DNA of 64,000 bases from Pelomonas sp937871895 (lineage in GTDB: Bacteria > Pseudomonadota > Gammaproteobacteria > Burkholderiales > Burkholderiaceae_C). This document shows, one piece after another, positions 52,479 to 61,222 of this stretch (its first letter is position 1; each line of letters opens with the position of its first letter). The stretch is taken from NCBI RefSeq assembly GCF_046348265.1, contig NZ_JAXMEO010000005.1. One strand, 5' to 3'. Below the pieces are notes generated by a model that saw only the letters and a list, made by a program, of their open reading frames with translations, had not been told where the DNA came from and ran no database searches. Made by a program: the position numbers and the translations under genes.

Positions 52479-53039
52479 TTACTCTCCACGAGGCCGCTCA
52501 AGAACAATCGCTTGCAGCCTCTTTGTCATTGTGAAATCAGTGTAGCCCCACTGCTGGTAGTACGGTATAGCTTCCTTCAATGGCCTCAGGATTCGAATAC
52601 CAATACTGTCATCCTGATCTTCGGGGGCGATCACTGCACGGTAGATGTACATCGCGCGCGCAGCGATCGGAAGGATATGACCTTTCAGCGGATGCTGCTC
52701 GGGAGCCCCCTCCAAATGAGTGAGAGACAGCCAAGTCTTTGACGGAGACACCCTGGCGGCCATCAACCCACACACCTGACCGCGAACGATGAGTGCGAGT
52801 GCTAAGCCTCGTGGCCCACGTCGTTGCAACGGGGAAAGGATCTCTCCCTCCCAATCCCAACGAACAACGCGTGAGCGGTGCGGGTACCACTCTCTTTCAA
52901 CCCTTCGGAGGATATCGTCATCGACGGCACTGACATCGACACGGAACCGAAGAGCGTGAAGCAATTCCTCTTCCAGCAACTCACGTGTGTGGCGCCGATG
53001 CACTTTGTAGCGCTCTTTGGCGCGCGCATGATCGCTCAT
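52479..53039 (-). CDS. Uncharacterised protein with GNAT-like C-terminal half
   Basis: The 186-residue protein starts with a charged helix (ARAKERYKVHRRHTRELLEE). Its second half resembles an N-acetyltransferase: ALALIVRGQVCGLMAARVS as core strands, then PLKEAIPYYQQWGYTDF, like the acetyltransferase ending YxxxGF. The acetyl-CoA loop is not clear, so catalysis is unproven. GC content is visibly lower than in flanking core genes and it adjoins tRNA-Phe, which suggests horizontal acquisition. It is coupled to the 62-residue gene. Confidence 0.55.
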   Translation of the reverse strand: MSDHARAKERYKVHRRHTRELLEEELLHALRFRVDVSAVDDDILRRVEREWYPHRSRVVRWDWEGEILSPLQRRGPRGLALALIVRGQVCGLMAARVSPSKTWLSLTHLEGAPEQHPLKGHILPIAARAMYIYRAVIAPEDQDDSIGIRILRPLKEAIPYYQQWGYTDFTMTKRLQAIVLERPRGE

Positions 53040-53115
53040 TGCTCTCCCGGGCCGGCTGGTGCCCCATCAAGACGACAGGGGCAAGCAGTTTGTAGATTTA
53101 CGCCAGGATTGTAGA

Positions 53116-53147
53116 AAAGCCCCGAACAGCGAACTATGCGGGGCTTT
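53116..53147. terminator. Intrinsic terminator after tRNA-Phe
   Basis: AAAGCCCCG (53116-53124) pairs with CGGGGCTTT (53139-53147) around a 14-nt loop, with AT tails on both sides. On the minus strand it lies 32 bases past the tRNA 3' end. Confidence 0.75.
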
Positions 53148-53178
53148 CGTGTAAGTGCTTATCGCACTTGCAAATGTT

Positions 53179-53254
53179 TGGTGGCCAAGGGCGGAATCGA
53201 ACCACCGACACGCGGATTTTCAATCCGCTGCTCTACCAACTGAGCTACTTGGCC
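53179..53254 (-). tRNA. tRNA-Phe (GAA anticodon)
   Basis: A 76-nt cloverleaf includes the encoded CCA end. On the minus strand it begins GGCCAAGTAGCTCAG, has the anticodon stem-loop GCGGA-TTGAAAA-TCCGC (anticodon GAA) and T-arm GGTGGTTCGATTCCGCC, and ends TTGGCCACCA. The acceptor stem GGCCAAG/CTTGGCC is perfect. The integrase remnant beyond its 3' side suggests it was an attachment site; no duplicated 3' end was found. Confidence 0.97.
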
Positions 53255-53342
53255 TTGTGTCTCTGGTGCTGACTTCTGGCGGTCAGCGGAGTCCGTGACT
53301 GTAGCACAAGGGTGGGCCTTGGCTCCAGCCCCCGGGGCTGGC

Positions 53343-54035
53343 TCAGCTGGCGCCGCGCTTGTTGCGGGTGAGGTCGACGCCGAGCTGCTTGAGCTTGCGG
53401 TAGAGGTGGGTGCGCTCCAGGCCGGTCTTTTCGGCGACGCGGGTCATGGAGCCGTTTTCCTTGGCGAGGTGGAACTCGAAGTAGCTCTTCTCAAAAGCAT
53501 CGCGGGCCTCGCGCAGGGGGCGGTCGAGGTCGAAGCTTTGCTCGGACGAGGGGCTGCTGGGGATGTGGTGGCTGACGGTGGGGAGCGTGTGGCCGGGGGC
53601 GGGCATGCTGGCCAGGGGCTCGGGGCGCAGGTAGCTGCTCATGCCGACGGGCGCGGGCGCGGGGCGCGGCGTGGTCTTGACGAGGGCTTGCTCGACGGAG
53701 CGCAGCAGCTTTTGCAGGGTGATGGGCTTTTCAAGGAAGGCGCTGGCGCCGTACTTGGTGGCCTCGACGGCGGTGTCGATGGTGCCGTGGCCGCTCATCA
53801 TGATGACGGGCATGGTGAGCAGGCCGCTGCCGCCCCACTCCTTGAGCAGGGTGACGCCATCGACGTCGGGCATCCAGATGTCGAGCAGAACGAGGTCGGG
53901 GCGCGCGCGCTCGCGGTAGGCGCGAGCCTGCGTGGCGTTCTCCGCCAGCTCGATGGTGTGTCCCTCGTCGCTGAGGATCTCTGAGAGCAGCGCGCGGATG
54001 CCCAGTTCGTCGTCGACAACAAGAATGGTGGCCAT
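53343..54035 (-). CDS. NtrX-like response regulator lacking the AAA+ domain
   Basis: The 230-residue regulator has an N-terminal receiver domain with the phosphorylation site Asp52 (LVLLDIWMPDVDG) and Lys in SAFLEKPITL. A Pro/Ser-rich linker leads to a C-terminal Fis-type helix-turn-helix (GSMTRVAEKTGLERTHLYRK). The sigma54-interacting AAA+ module of classical NtrX is absent, so it cannot activate sigma54 promoters. It follows the NtrY-like kinase by 6 bp, so they form one two-component system. Confidence 0.9.
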   Translation of the reverse strand: MATILVVDDELGIRALLSEILSDEGHTIELAENATQARAYRERARPDLVLLDIWMPDVDGVTLLKEWGGSGLLTMPVIMMSGHGTIDTAVEATKYGASAFLEKPITLQKLLRSVEQALVKTTPRPAPAPVGMSSYLRPEPLASMPAPGHTLPTVSHHIPSSPSSEQSFDLDRPLREARDAFEKSYFEFHLAKENGSMTRVAEKTGLERTHLYRKLKQLGVDLTRNKRGAS

Positions 54036-54041
54036 GAAACC

Positions 54042-56294
54042 TCAGTTCGCCGCTGCTGCGGCGGGCACGGCCGGCGCTGCAACAAGATTTGAAAATGATA
54101 GCGAAACCTGCGCGCCGAGCACCGGGGCCTCCCCCGGTTCGGTGCCTTCGGGCTGCAGGTTGCGCAGGGAAATGCGGGCGCCGTGCTCTTCGGCGATCTT
54201 CTTGACGACCGCGAGCCCAAGCCCCGTGCCCTTGCTCTTGGTGGTGACGTAGGGCTCGAAGGCGCGCTTGAGCACCTTCTCGGCAAAGCCGGGGCCGTTG
54301 TCGATGATGGCCAGGCGCACGCTGCGGGGCTGGCCGTTCTCGGTGACGCTGAGCGTGGTGCGCACGGTGACGACGCCGCCCTCGCGGTCATGGATGGCGT
54401 CGAGGGCGTTCTGCACCAGGTTGTGGATGACCTGACGGAGCTGTGTGGCGTCGCCCTTGATGAGGGGCAGGGTGGTGGCGAGCTCGCTGCGCAGGCGGCC
54501 GGCGTCCTGGGCCTCGGCGTAGAGGCTGAGGACCTCGGTGGTGAGGGCGTTGAGGTCGAGCGGGTCGAGCCGCGCGGAGGGCAGGCGGGCGTAGTCGCGG
54601 AACTCGTTGACGAGCTGCTTCATGGCCTGCACCTGGGCGACGATGGTGCCGACCGAGCGGACCAGGATGTTCTGGTCGGGGCCTTCGAGCTTGGCTTCGA
54701 GCTTGTGCTGCAGGCGTTCGGCGCTGAGCTGGATGGGGGTGAGCGGGTTCTTGATCTCGTGAGCGAGGCGGCGGGCCACTTCGCTCCAGGCGGCGCTGCG
54801 CTGGGCGGAGACGACCTCGGTGATGTCGTCGAACACGACGAGGCGTTCGTCCGGCGGCAGGTCGGCGCCGCGCACGAGCAGGGTGAGCGGGTCTTGCGCG
54901 GGGTCGAGCTGCAGCTCGAAGGATTCCTGCCAGTGGTCGCGCTCACCGGCCTCGTGCTGCTGCTCGAAGCGGCGCGCCAGCTCGGCGGCGAAGCGGGCCA
55001 GCGATGGCGGTTCGGTGAGTTCACGCCCGACATAGGCCGAGAGCGGCAGGCGCAGGATGCGCGTGGCGCCGGGGTTGACGCTTTCCAGCCGGCCGGCGGC
55101 GTCGAACACCATGACGCCGGCGGTCAGGTTGTCGAGGATGGTCTGCAAATGGGTGCGGGCGGCGTCGAGCTCGGTCACGCTGCGCTGCACCAGCTCGCGC
55201 GCGTCGGAGAGCTGCTCGGTCATGTCGGCGAAGGAGCGCGTGAGCCCGCCGAGTTCGTCACGCGCCAGTGAGACGGGCTTGGCCGAGAGGTCGCCCGCCG
55301 CCACCTGGCGCACGCCATCGGCCAGCAGCAGCATGGGCCGGGCGATCTGGTTGCCCATCACCACCGCCAGCAGCAGGGCGCCGAAGACGCCCAGGATCAG
55401 CACCAGGGTGAGCGTGCCCAGGTAGATGCGGCGCAGGCCGTCGCGCTCCAGCGAGCGTTGCTGGTATTCGTTGCTGGCGGCTTGCACGGCCAGCGCGTTG
55501 CCCAGCACGCTTTGCGGGATGCGCTTGACCACCATCAGGTAGCGCTCGCCGAGGTCAAGCCGGAACTGAGTGTTGGGCAGACGGGCCAGCGCGCGGATCT
55601 GAGCCTGGCCTTGCAGCGCGGCGGCTTCGTCTTCGAGGCCTTCGATCTGGCTGGCGCTGCCCTGGGTGCGGGCCTGGCGCAGCAGGTTGGCGTTGGGGCG
55701 ATCGGGGGTGAGGTGGCGGGTGTCGCCGCCACTCTCCAGCAGGATCTGGCCGCCGATGCCGACGAGGGTGACCGAGCGCGCGCCCATCTGCTCGCGCAGC
55801 CGCTCCAGCAGCAGCAGTTGGGGGCTGTTGCCTTCGGCCAGCTGGGCGGCGCCGTCGCGCGTTTTCTGGCCGAGGTCGGTGACGAGGTTGTCCAGCGTGC
55901 CGCGGCCGAGGTTGAGGCCGGCCTCCAGCGCGCTGGCCAGCTTGACGTCAAACCAGGTTTCGATGGTGCGGTTCAGGAACTGGTAGGAGACCGCGTAGAT
56001 CAACACGCCCGGCACCACGCCGACGAGGCCGAACACGGTGGCGAGCTTGAACAGCAGCTGGCTGCCGAAGCGCCCACGCCGCATGCGCAGCACGAGGTTG
56101 ACGAGCGCGCCGAGGATGACCAGAGCCAGCAGGCTGGCGACGCCGAGATTGACCCAGAAGAGCCAGACGTAGTGCCGGTCAAAAAAGCCTCGTTGCCCGC
56201 CACCGCCGCCCGACAGCAGGAAGGCCACGACCCCCGCCACGCCGGTGGCCGAGACCAGCGCCACCACCCAGGCCAGACGCGTGTTGCGGGTCAC
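54042..56294 (-). CDS. NtrY-like membrane sensor histidine kinase
   Basis: The 750-residue kinase has two N-terminal membrane helices (VVALVSATGVAGVVAFLLSG and another after FWVNLG), a long periplasmic region, another helix and a HAMP domain (ADGVRQVAAGDLSAKPV). A PAS domain precedes the phosphoacceptor His in ARRLAHEIKNPLTPIQLSAE, and the ATP-binding lobe has IDNGPGFAEKVLKRAF and KGTGLGLAVVKKIAEEHG. It pairs with the short NtrX-like regulator. Its ATG overlaps the DUF4390 stop (ATGA), placing it in the rsmB operon. Confidence 0.93.
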   Translation of the reverse strand: MTRNTRLAWVVALVSATGVAGVVAFLLSGGGGGQRGFFDRHYVWLFWVNLGVASLLALVILGALVNLVLRMRRGRFGSQLLFKLATVFGLVGVVPGVLIYAVSYQFLNRTIETWFDVKLASALEAGLNLGRGTLDNLVTDLGQKTRDGAAQLAEGNSPQLLLLERLREQMGARSVTLVGIGGQILLESGGDTRHLTPDRPNANLLRQARTQGSASQIEGLEDEAAALQGQAQIRALARLPNTQFRLDLGERYLMVVKRIPQSVLGNALAVQAASNEYQQRSLERDGLRRIYLGTLTLVLILGVFGALLLAVVMGNQIARPMLLLADGVRQVAAGDLSAKPVSLARDELGGLTRSFADMTEQLSDARELVQRSVTELDAARTHLQTILDNLTAGVMVFDAAGRLESVNPGATRILRLPLSAYVGRELTEPPSLARFAAELARRFEQQHEAGERDHWQESFELQLDPAQDPLTLLVRGADLPPDERLVVFDDITEVVSAQRSAAWSEVARRLAHEIKNPLTPIQLSAERLQHKLEAKLEGPDQNILVRSVGTIVAQVQAMKQLVNEFRDYARLPSARLDPLDLNALTTEVLSLYAEAQDAGRLRSELATTLPLIKGDATQLRQVIHNLVQNALDAIHDREGGVVTVRTTLSVTENGQPRSVRLAIIDNGPGFAEKVLKRAFEPYVTTKSKGTGLGLAVVKKIAEEHGARISLRNLQPEGTEPGEAPVLGAQVSLSFSNLVAAPAVPAAAAAN

Positions 56295-56863
56295 GGCGCT
56301 TTGAGGCTGAAGTCGGCGTTGAAGCCGCGCTTTTGCTCGATGCTGAGCCCGAAGCCGGGCACCGACCCGAGCCCGATCTGCAACGGCCGGGGCAGCTGGC
56401 TCACATCAAGCCGGAAGCTGAACTCCAGGTAGTAGCGGCCATCGGTGTCCAGCTCCTTGGCCTCGGCGATGGGCCAGGCCGAGATGCCGCGCAGCGAGGC
56501 CAGTGCGTCGGTCAGCGTGGCGAAGCTCTGGTGCAGGCCGCCTGTGGAGACGCGGTACTGCCGGGTCAGCGGCTGCCAGGACAGGCGCCAGACGCGCTCG
56601 GCGTGGCCGACGCGGGAGTCGCGCCAGTACCAGCGGTTGCGAAAGACGGTGACGTCGGCCACGAAGTAAAGCGCGGCGCCTTTGTGCAGCGCGTCTTCGG
56701 CGGGGCGAGAGAGCTCAAAGCGGGTGGAGAAGCTCAGCTCCAGGCCGTCGTCAGTGCGTTCGGTCTGGAACTGCGTCAGCTCGATGCCATCGGCCCGGAC
56801 GGCAGCGCCAGCCAGGGCGAGCACCAGGGCGAGAAAGGCAAGGAGGACGGCGCGGCAACTCAA
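56291..56863 (-). CDS. DUF4390-family exported protein
   Basis: The 190-residue product has a signal peptide (LLAFLALVLALAGAAVRADG). Its body is beta-rich, with ALYFVADVTVFRNRWYWRDS, QPLTRQYRVSTGG and YYLEFSFRLDVSQLPRPLQI, matching DUF4390 proteins, which sit between rsmB and NtrY-type kinases in betaproteobacteria. It may deliver a periplasmic signal to the kinase, an inference from position. It overlaps both neighbours by four bases. Confidence 0.87.
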   Translation of the reverse strand: MSCRAVLLAFLALVLALAGAAVRADGIELTQFQTERTDDGLELSFSTRFELSRPAEDALHKGAALYFVADVTVFRNRWYWRDSRVGHAERVWRLSWQPLTRQYRVSTGGLHQSFATLTDALASLRGISAWPIAEAKELDTDGRYYLEFSFRLDVSQLPRPLQIGLGSVPGFGLSIEQKRGFNADFSLKAP

Positions 56864-58206
56864 GGGGGACGCTTCAAGAAGTGGGCGTAGAAGAAGCCGT
56901 CGAAGGCCGGCCGGTCATTGTCCGCGACGGGCAGCAGATGCCCGCCCAGCGGGCCCAAGGGCAGCGGCTGGGCGTCAGATTGGCGTTGCAAAAACGCGTC
57001 GGCCTGGGCCTGACCCTCTGCGCGAAAGATGGAACAGGTGGCGTAGAGCAGGCGGCCACCGGGCTTGAGCAAGGGCCAAAGCGCGTCCATCAGTTCAGTC
57101 TGCGTTTGGGCCAGGGCACGGATGTCGTCGGGCCGGCGCAGCCAGCGCACGTCGGGGTGACGGCGCACGATGCCGGCGGCGCTGCAGGGCGCGTCGAGCA
57201 GGATGGCGTCGAAGGGCCGGCCGTCCCACCACGTGGCGGTCTGGCGGGCGTCGGCGGCCTTGAGCTGGGCGCGCAGGCCCAGGCGCAGCAGGTTCTCCTG
57301 CACGCGCTGCAGGCGCTGGCCGTCGGCGTCGAGGGCCAGCAGGTCGAGCTCTTGCAGCTCCAGCAAATGGGCGGTCTTGCCGCCAGGGGCGGCACAGGCG
57401 TCCAGCACGCGGGCGCCGGGCGCGAGGCCCTGGGCCAGCCAGTGCGCAGCCAATTGGGCGGCGGCATCCTGCACCGAGACATCGCCGGCGGCAAAGCCGG
57501 GCAGGTCCTGCACCGGGTGGGGTCGGTCCAGCACGATGGCCTGCGGCACCTCGGGCCCGACCAGGCGGGCGGCGATGCCCACATGGGCCAGCGCGTCGAG
57601 GTAGGCGCTGGCGCTGGTGCGGCGGGCGTTGACGCGCAGCACCATGGGCGGCGGGCGGTTGTTGGCGGCGAGGATGTCCTGCCACTGGGCAGGCCAGTCG
57701 CGCTTGACGGCTTCGAGCCACCACAGCGGGTGGTTGAAGGCGCCGAGCGGGTCGCGCCGGGCGGCGGCGCTCAGCGCCTCGCGCTCCCGCAGGAAGCGTC
57801 GCAGCACGGCATTGATGAAGCCCTGCGAGGCCGGCGCGCGCTGCTTGGCGGCTTGCACGGCCTGGTCGACCAGGGTGTGCTCGGCGTAGGGGGCGTCGTC
57901 GGCGTCCCACAGTAGCGCGAGGGCGGTGAGCAGCAGCGCCTCGACGCGCGGCGGCGGTGCCTTCGGAGCGAGCTGCTGGCGCAGGGCTTGAGCGGCGCCG
58001 AGGCGGCGCAACGCAGTGAAGCTGAGCGCCTGGGTGCCGGGGCGCAGTTCGGAGGGGACGCGGCCGAGGGCGTCGGTGAGGGAGTGGCCGTCGCGCACGG
58101 CCTGGACGCAGTCGGCCGCCTGAAGCAGCAGCCGGTGCAGCGGCGGTGCGCCGGGGCGGGTCGGCGCAGTGGCCAGCATGACGGCTGGCGTGGGGGCTTT
58201 CGGCAT
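56860..58206 (-). CDS. rsmB: 16S rRNA m5C967 methyltransferase RsmB
   Basis: The 448-residue protein has the N-terminal NusB-like domain (SFTALRRLGAAQALRQQLA) and a Rossmann methyltransferase domain with DACAAPGGKTAHLLELQELD (SAM loop), LLDAPCSAAGIVRRHPDVRW (catalytic Cys in APCS) and YATCSIFRAEGQ (the second motif Cys). It methylates C967 of 16S rRNA. The ATG at 58206 is chosen; the upstream frame adds no domain. It is the first gene of the rsmB-DUF4390-NtrY-NtrX operon. Confidence 0.94.
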   Translation of the reverse strand: MPKAPTPAVMLATAPTRPGAPPLHRLLLQAADCVQAVRDGHSLTDALGRVPSELRPGTQALSFTALRRLGAAQALRQQLAPKAPPPRVEALLLTALALLWDADDAPYAEHTLVDQAVQAAKQRAPASQGFINAVLRRFLREREALSAAARRDPLGAFNHPLWWLEAVKRDWPAQWQDILAANNRPPPMVLRVNARRTSASAYLDALAHVGIAARLVGPEVPQAIVLDRPHPVQDLPGFAAGDVSVQDAAAQLAAHWLAQGLAPGARVLDACAAPGGKTAHLLELQELDLLALDADGQRLQRVQENLLRLGLRAQLKAADARQTATWWDGRPFDAILLDAPCSAAGIVRRHPDVRWLRRPDDIRALAQTQTELMDALWPLLKPGGRLLYATCSIFRAEGQAQADAFLQRQSDAQPLPLGPLGGHLLPVADNDRPAFDGFFYAHFLKRPP

Positions 58207-58238
58207 GGCGGCAGTGTAGGAGGGACCCTCCGCGCACA

Positions 58239-58961
58239 ATGCCGCCGATGGACGCCGAACGCCCCTCCCCGACCCCGCCGCTTGCAGACGCCCCGGTCTC
58301 CGAGCGCATCCGCTACCGCCTCGTCAGTGCCGGCTGCCGCCACCACGCCAATGACAACATCGCGCCCTATATCGAGCCCGGTGAGCTGGACGCGCTGCAG
58401 GCCGAGGTGACCGAGAAGATGCAGGCGGTGCTGCGCAGCCTTGTGATCGACACCGACAGCGACCACAACACCCAGGAGACCGCCAAGCGCGTGGCCAAGA
58501 TGTTCGTGCGCGAGGTGTTTGCGGGGCGCTATGTGGCGCCGCCCTCGGTCACCGAGTTCCCCAACGTCAGCCGCCTCAACGAGCTGATGATCGTCGGGCC
58601 CATCACGGTGCGCAGCAGTTGCTCGCACCACCTCTGCCCCATCCTGGGCAAGGTCTGGATCGGCCTGTTGCCCAACGAGCACTCCAACCTCATCGGCCTC
58701 TCCAAGTATGTGCGCCTGACCGAATGGATCATGAGCCGCCCGCAGATCCAGGAAGAGGCCGTGGTGATGTTGGCGGATGAGTTGCAGCGTCGCGTGCGAC
58801 CGGATGGCCTGGCCGTGGTGATGGAGGCCGACCACTTCTGCATGCACTGGCGCGGGGTCAAGGACACCGACGCCAAGATGAGCAACAGCGTGATGCGGGG
58901 CGCCTTCTTGAAGGACGCCAACCTGCGGCGCGAGTTCCTGTCGCTGATGCACAAGCCCTGA
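58239..58961 (+). CDS. folE: GTP cyclohydrolase I FolE
   Basis: The 240-residue protein has a class I signature with zinc ligands Cys128 and His131 in SSCSHHLCPILGKVWIG and a third Cys in ADHFCMHWRGVKD. Substrate-binding segments such as NLIGLSKYVRL are present. It converts GTP to 7,8-dihydroneopterin triphosphate, the shared entry to folate and queuosine; queC lies 569 bp away. It uses the ATG at 58239 or possibly 58248, and is divergent from rsmB. Confidence 0.95.
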   Translation: MPPMDAERPSPTPPLADAPVSERIRYRLVSAGCRHHANDNIAPYIEPGELDALQAEVTEKMQAVLRSLVIDTDSDHNTQETAKRVAKMFVREVFAGRYVAPPSVTEFPNVSRLNELMIVGPITVRSSCSHHLCPILGKVWIGLLPNEHSNLIGLSKYVRLTEWIMSRPQIQEEAVVMLADELQRRVRPDGLAVVMEADHFCMHWRGVKDTDAKMSNSVMRGAFLKDANLRREFLSLMHKP

Positions 58962-58987
58962 GCGGCAAGCGCGAGCCCTGAGCGGGC

Positions 58988-59533
58988 TCAGAGGCTGCGC
59001 GCTGGCCGGAAGCCGAACAGGGGCGTCAGCAGCCGTGTGGGCATTTGGCGCAGGGCGTCGTTGTACTGCTCTACGGCCTGGTTGAAGACCTGGCGGGTGA
59101 AGGCGCGGTGGCGTTCGATCAGTTTGAGTTCGTCGAGCAGCGGGTCCAGCGCCTGGGCCTGGCGCAGCTCGGCTTGGTGGTCGAGCAGCGAGACCAGACG
59201 GGTTTGCGCCGCAGTCTGCAGGGCGGTGGCCACGGCCAGGCCGCCGATGGAGTCGGGCGACCAGGGCCGCGCGCGGGCGTTCTGGGCGGCAGACAGCGCC
59301 TCCGACTGGGCCTGAACCAGGGCATCGAAGGTCGCCTGCTCGCTGGGCAGTGCGGCGCTCACCTGGGCCAGCAGCCGATCACACAGGCTGGCGCGCTCGC
59401 GCAGGTGTTTCTCAAACTGGGCAAAGGCCTCGGTGATGGCGTTGCGCAGGGTCATCAGGCGGTTGTACGCGCCAACACTCCAGAAGCCCACCACTGCCAG
59501 CAGCGCGGCGCAGGCCCAGCCGAAGGCGTTCAC
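58988..59533 (-). CDS. LemA-family membrane protein
   Basis: The 181-residue protein has one N-terminal helix (GWACAALLAVVGFWSVGAYN) followed by YNRLMTLRNAITEAFAQFEK, the LemA hallmark, and further long helices with LLDELKLIERHRAFTRQVFN and AVEQYNDALRQMPTRLL. LemA proteins are membrane-anchored helical bundles of undefined role. It starts at GTG 59533, overlapping the queC TGA (GTGA), so translation is coupled to queC. ATG starts inside would remove the membrane helix. Confidence 0.8.
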   Translation of the reverse strand: MNAFGWACAALLAVVGFWSVGAYNRLMTLRNAITEAFAQFEKHLRERASLCDRLLAQVSAALPSEQATFDALVQAQSEALSAAQNARARPWSPDSIGGLAVATALQTAAQTRLVSLLDHQAELRQAQALDPLLDELKLIERHRAFTRQVFNQAVEQYNDALRQMPTRLLTPLFGFRPARSL

Positions 59534-60282
59534 GCCAAGCCCCCACGCAGCCCCTTGCCCTGAGCTGCCAGGTAGGCACTGTGCCCCTTGGCGCGCAGCG
59601 CGCAGGCGGGGCAGTGGCCGCAGCCATGGCCCCAGGCGTGCAGTGCACCGCGCTCGCCCAGATAGCAGGTGTGGGTGTGCTCGACGATCAGCTGCACCAG
59701 CGCCTGCCCACCGAGCTGCTCGGACAGGCGCCAGGTAGCGGCTTTGTCGATGAACATCAGCGGCGTCTCCACCGTCATCGGGCCGTCCAGTCCCAGCGAC
59801 AGCGCCACCTGCAGGGACTTGAGGGTGTTGTCGCGGCAGTCGGGGTAGCCGGAGTAGTCGGTCTCGCACATGCCGCCCACCAGCACGGTGGCGCTGCGCC
59901 GGTAGGCCAGCGTGGCGGCAAAGGTCAGGAACAGCAGGTTGCGCCCGGGCACAAAGGTGTTGGGCAGGCCATTGGCCTGCAGCTCGATGGCGCGTTCACT
60001 GGTCAGCGCGGTGTCGCTGAGGCGGCCGAGCAGGGAGAGGTCGAGCAAATGGTCGTCGCCCAGCTTGGCCGCCCAGGCCGGGAAGCGCCGTATCAGTTCG
60101 TCTCGCACGCGGTGCCGGCATTCCAGCTCGATGCGATGGCGCTGGCCGTAGTCAAAGGCCAGGGTCTCCACACTGGCGTAGCGCTCCAGCGCCCAGGCCA
60201 GGCAGGTGGTGGAGTCCTGCCCGCCGGAAAACAGCACCAGGGCTTTGCGCTGGGCGGCGGCAGCGGAGGGGGAATCGCTCAT
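59530..60282 (-). CDS. queC: 7-cyano-7-deazaguanine synthase QueC
   Basis: The 250-residue PP-loop enzyme has ALVLFSGGQDSTTCLAWAL (ATP motif, residues 19-24), the FVPGRNLLFLTFAATLAYRR segment, CETDYSGYPDCRD and a C-terminal zinc site (HTCYLGER, GHGCGHCPACALR). It converts 7-carboxy-7-deazaguanine to preQ0 in queuosine synthesis. queD and queE are not in the window. Confidence 0.95.
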   Translation of the reverse strand: MSDSPSAAAAQRKALVLFSGGQDSTTCLAWALERYASVETLAFDYGQRHRIELECRHRVRDELIRRFPAWAAKLGDDHLLDLSLLGRLSDTALTSERAIELQANGLPNTFVPGRNLLFLTFAATLAYRRSATVLVGGMCETDYSGYPDCRDNTLKSLQVALSLGLDGPMTVETPLMFIDKAATWRLSEQLGGQALVQLIVEHTHTCYLGERGALHAWGHGCGHCPACALRAKGHSAYLAAQGKGLRGGLA

Positions 60283-60562
60283 GGCCGGGAGTTTGCCAGC
60301 CGTCCGTGCGGCGCAGCTGCCTGCTGTGGCGGCCGCGGCGGCTGGCTGAGTCGCCGTCAGCGTTGTCTGTGCTTGGGCGGCGTTGGATGTAATTGGTCAT
60401 GGTAAACGCTGTCAAGGAGCCTGGATCAGGGACGCCGCCGTGACGATTTGTCACCTGGGTTACATGATGAATTTTTTAACTGCAGCAATGCCTTAGCCCT
60501 CAAGCCTCAGGTTTGGCAGGGGCTTGGGTAGCGCAATCCGAAACAATTCGAGGCCCAAGCCC

Positions 60563-61201
60563 ATGCAATCACCGGACGTCGTTGCCCTATGGCCCCTGCT
60601 GCGATTGGTCGCTCTGTACGTGCACGTCGTGGCCTGCTTTGGCGCGGCGGCAGCCATCGTGCTGGGCGACCTGGCCGTGTTCCTGCACCGGCAGGTAGAC
60701 CGCCGTTTGCTGCGCCGCGCGTCGAGTTGGGTGGTCAAGGCTCTGTTGGTGCTCTGGGTGACCGGGCTGATCATCATTGGCCTCGACACCGGCTTTGACC
60801 TGGCCGTGCTGTTCACCAAGGGCAAGCTGTTGGCCAAGTTCAGCGTGGTGGCGCTGCTCACGCTCAATGGCCTGGCACTGCACAAGTGGGCGCTGCCGCG
60901 CCTGATGGCACCGACCTATGAGCCCGAGCGCACGGCCCGCATCCCGGCGCTGCTGGGAGCTTTCAGCTTGGCGAGCTGGCTGTTTGCGGCCTTTCTCGGC
61001 CTGGCCAAGCCCTTGGCCGGTCTGCTGGGCTACGCCGGCTTCATGCAGTTCTACGGCTTGAGCCTGCTGCTGGCGCTGACGGTGGCCTGGCATTGGGGCC
61101 GGCCGCGTCTGGCCCGCCAACTGGCCGAGTACACGGCCGACAGTGCCCCGATCGCCTTTGACCCTCTGGGCCCGCCCGTCAACCCCTGGCGGCAGTCCTG
61201 A
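60563..61201 (+). CDS. Multi-spanning membrane protein of unknown function
   Basis: The 212-residue protein has about five helices: LLRLVALYVHVVACFGAAAA, VVKALLVLWVTGLIIIGLDT, FSVVALLTLNGLALHKWALP, LGAFSLASWLFAAFLGLA and FYGLSLLLALTVAWHWG. The ATG at 60563 is preferred over a TTG at 60524. No family assigned. The 280-bp region before it holds the queC promoter area and an AT-rich stretch near 60465-60480, but no clear promoter was identified. Confidence 0.75.
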   Translation: MQSPDVVALWPLLRLVALYVHVVACFGAAAAIVLGDLAVFLHRQVDRRLLRRASSWVVKALLVLWVTGLIIIGLDTGFDLAVLFTKGKLLAKFSVVALLTLNGLALHKWALPRLMAPTYEPERTARIPALLGAFSLASWLFAAFLGLAKPLAGLLGYAGFMQFYGLSLLLALTVAWHWGRPRLARQLAEYTADSAPIAFDPLGPPVNPWRQS

Positions 61202-61222
61202 GACGCTGACGGGATCGCGTGC

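Noticed and set aside
51373..53178. Duplicated tRNA-Phe 3' end as an attachment repeat
   Set aside because: I looked for a second copy of the 3' tRNA sequence in this segment and found none.
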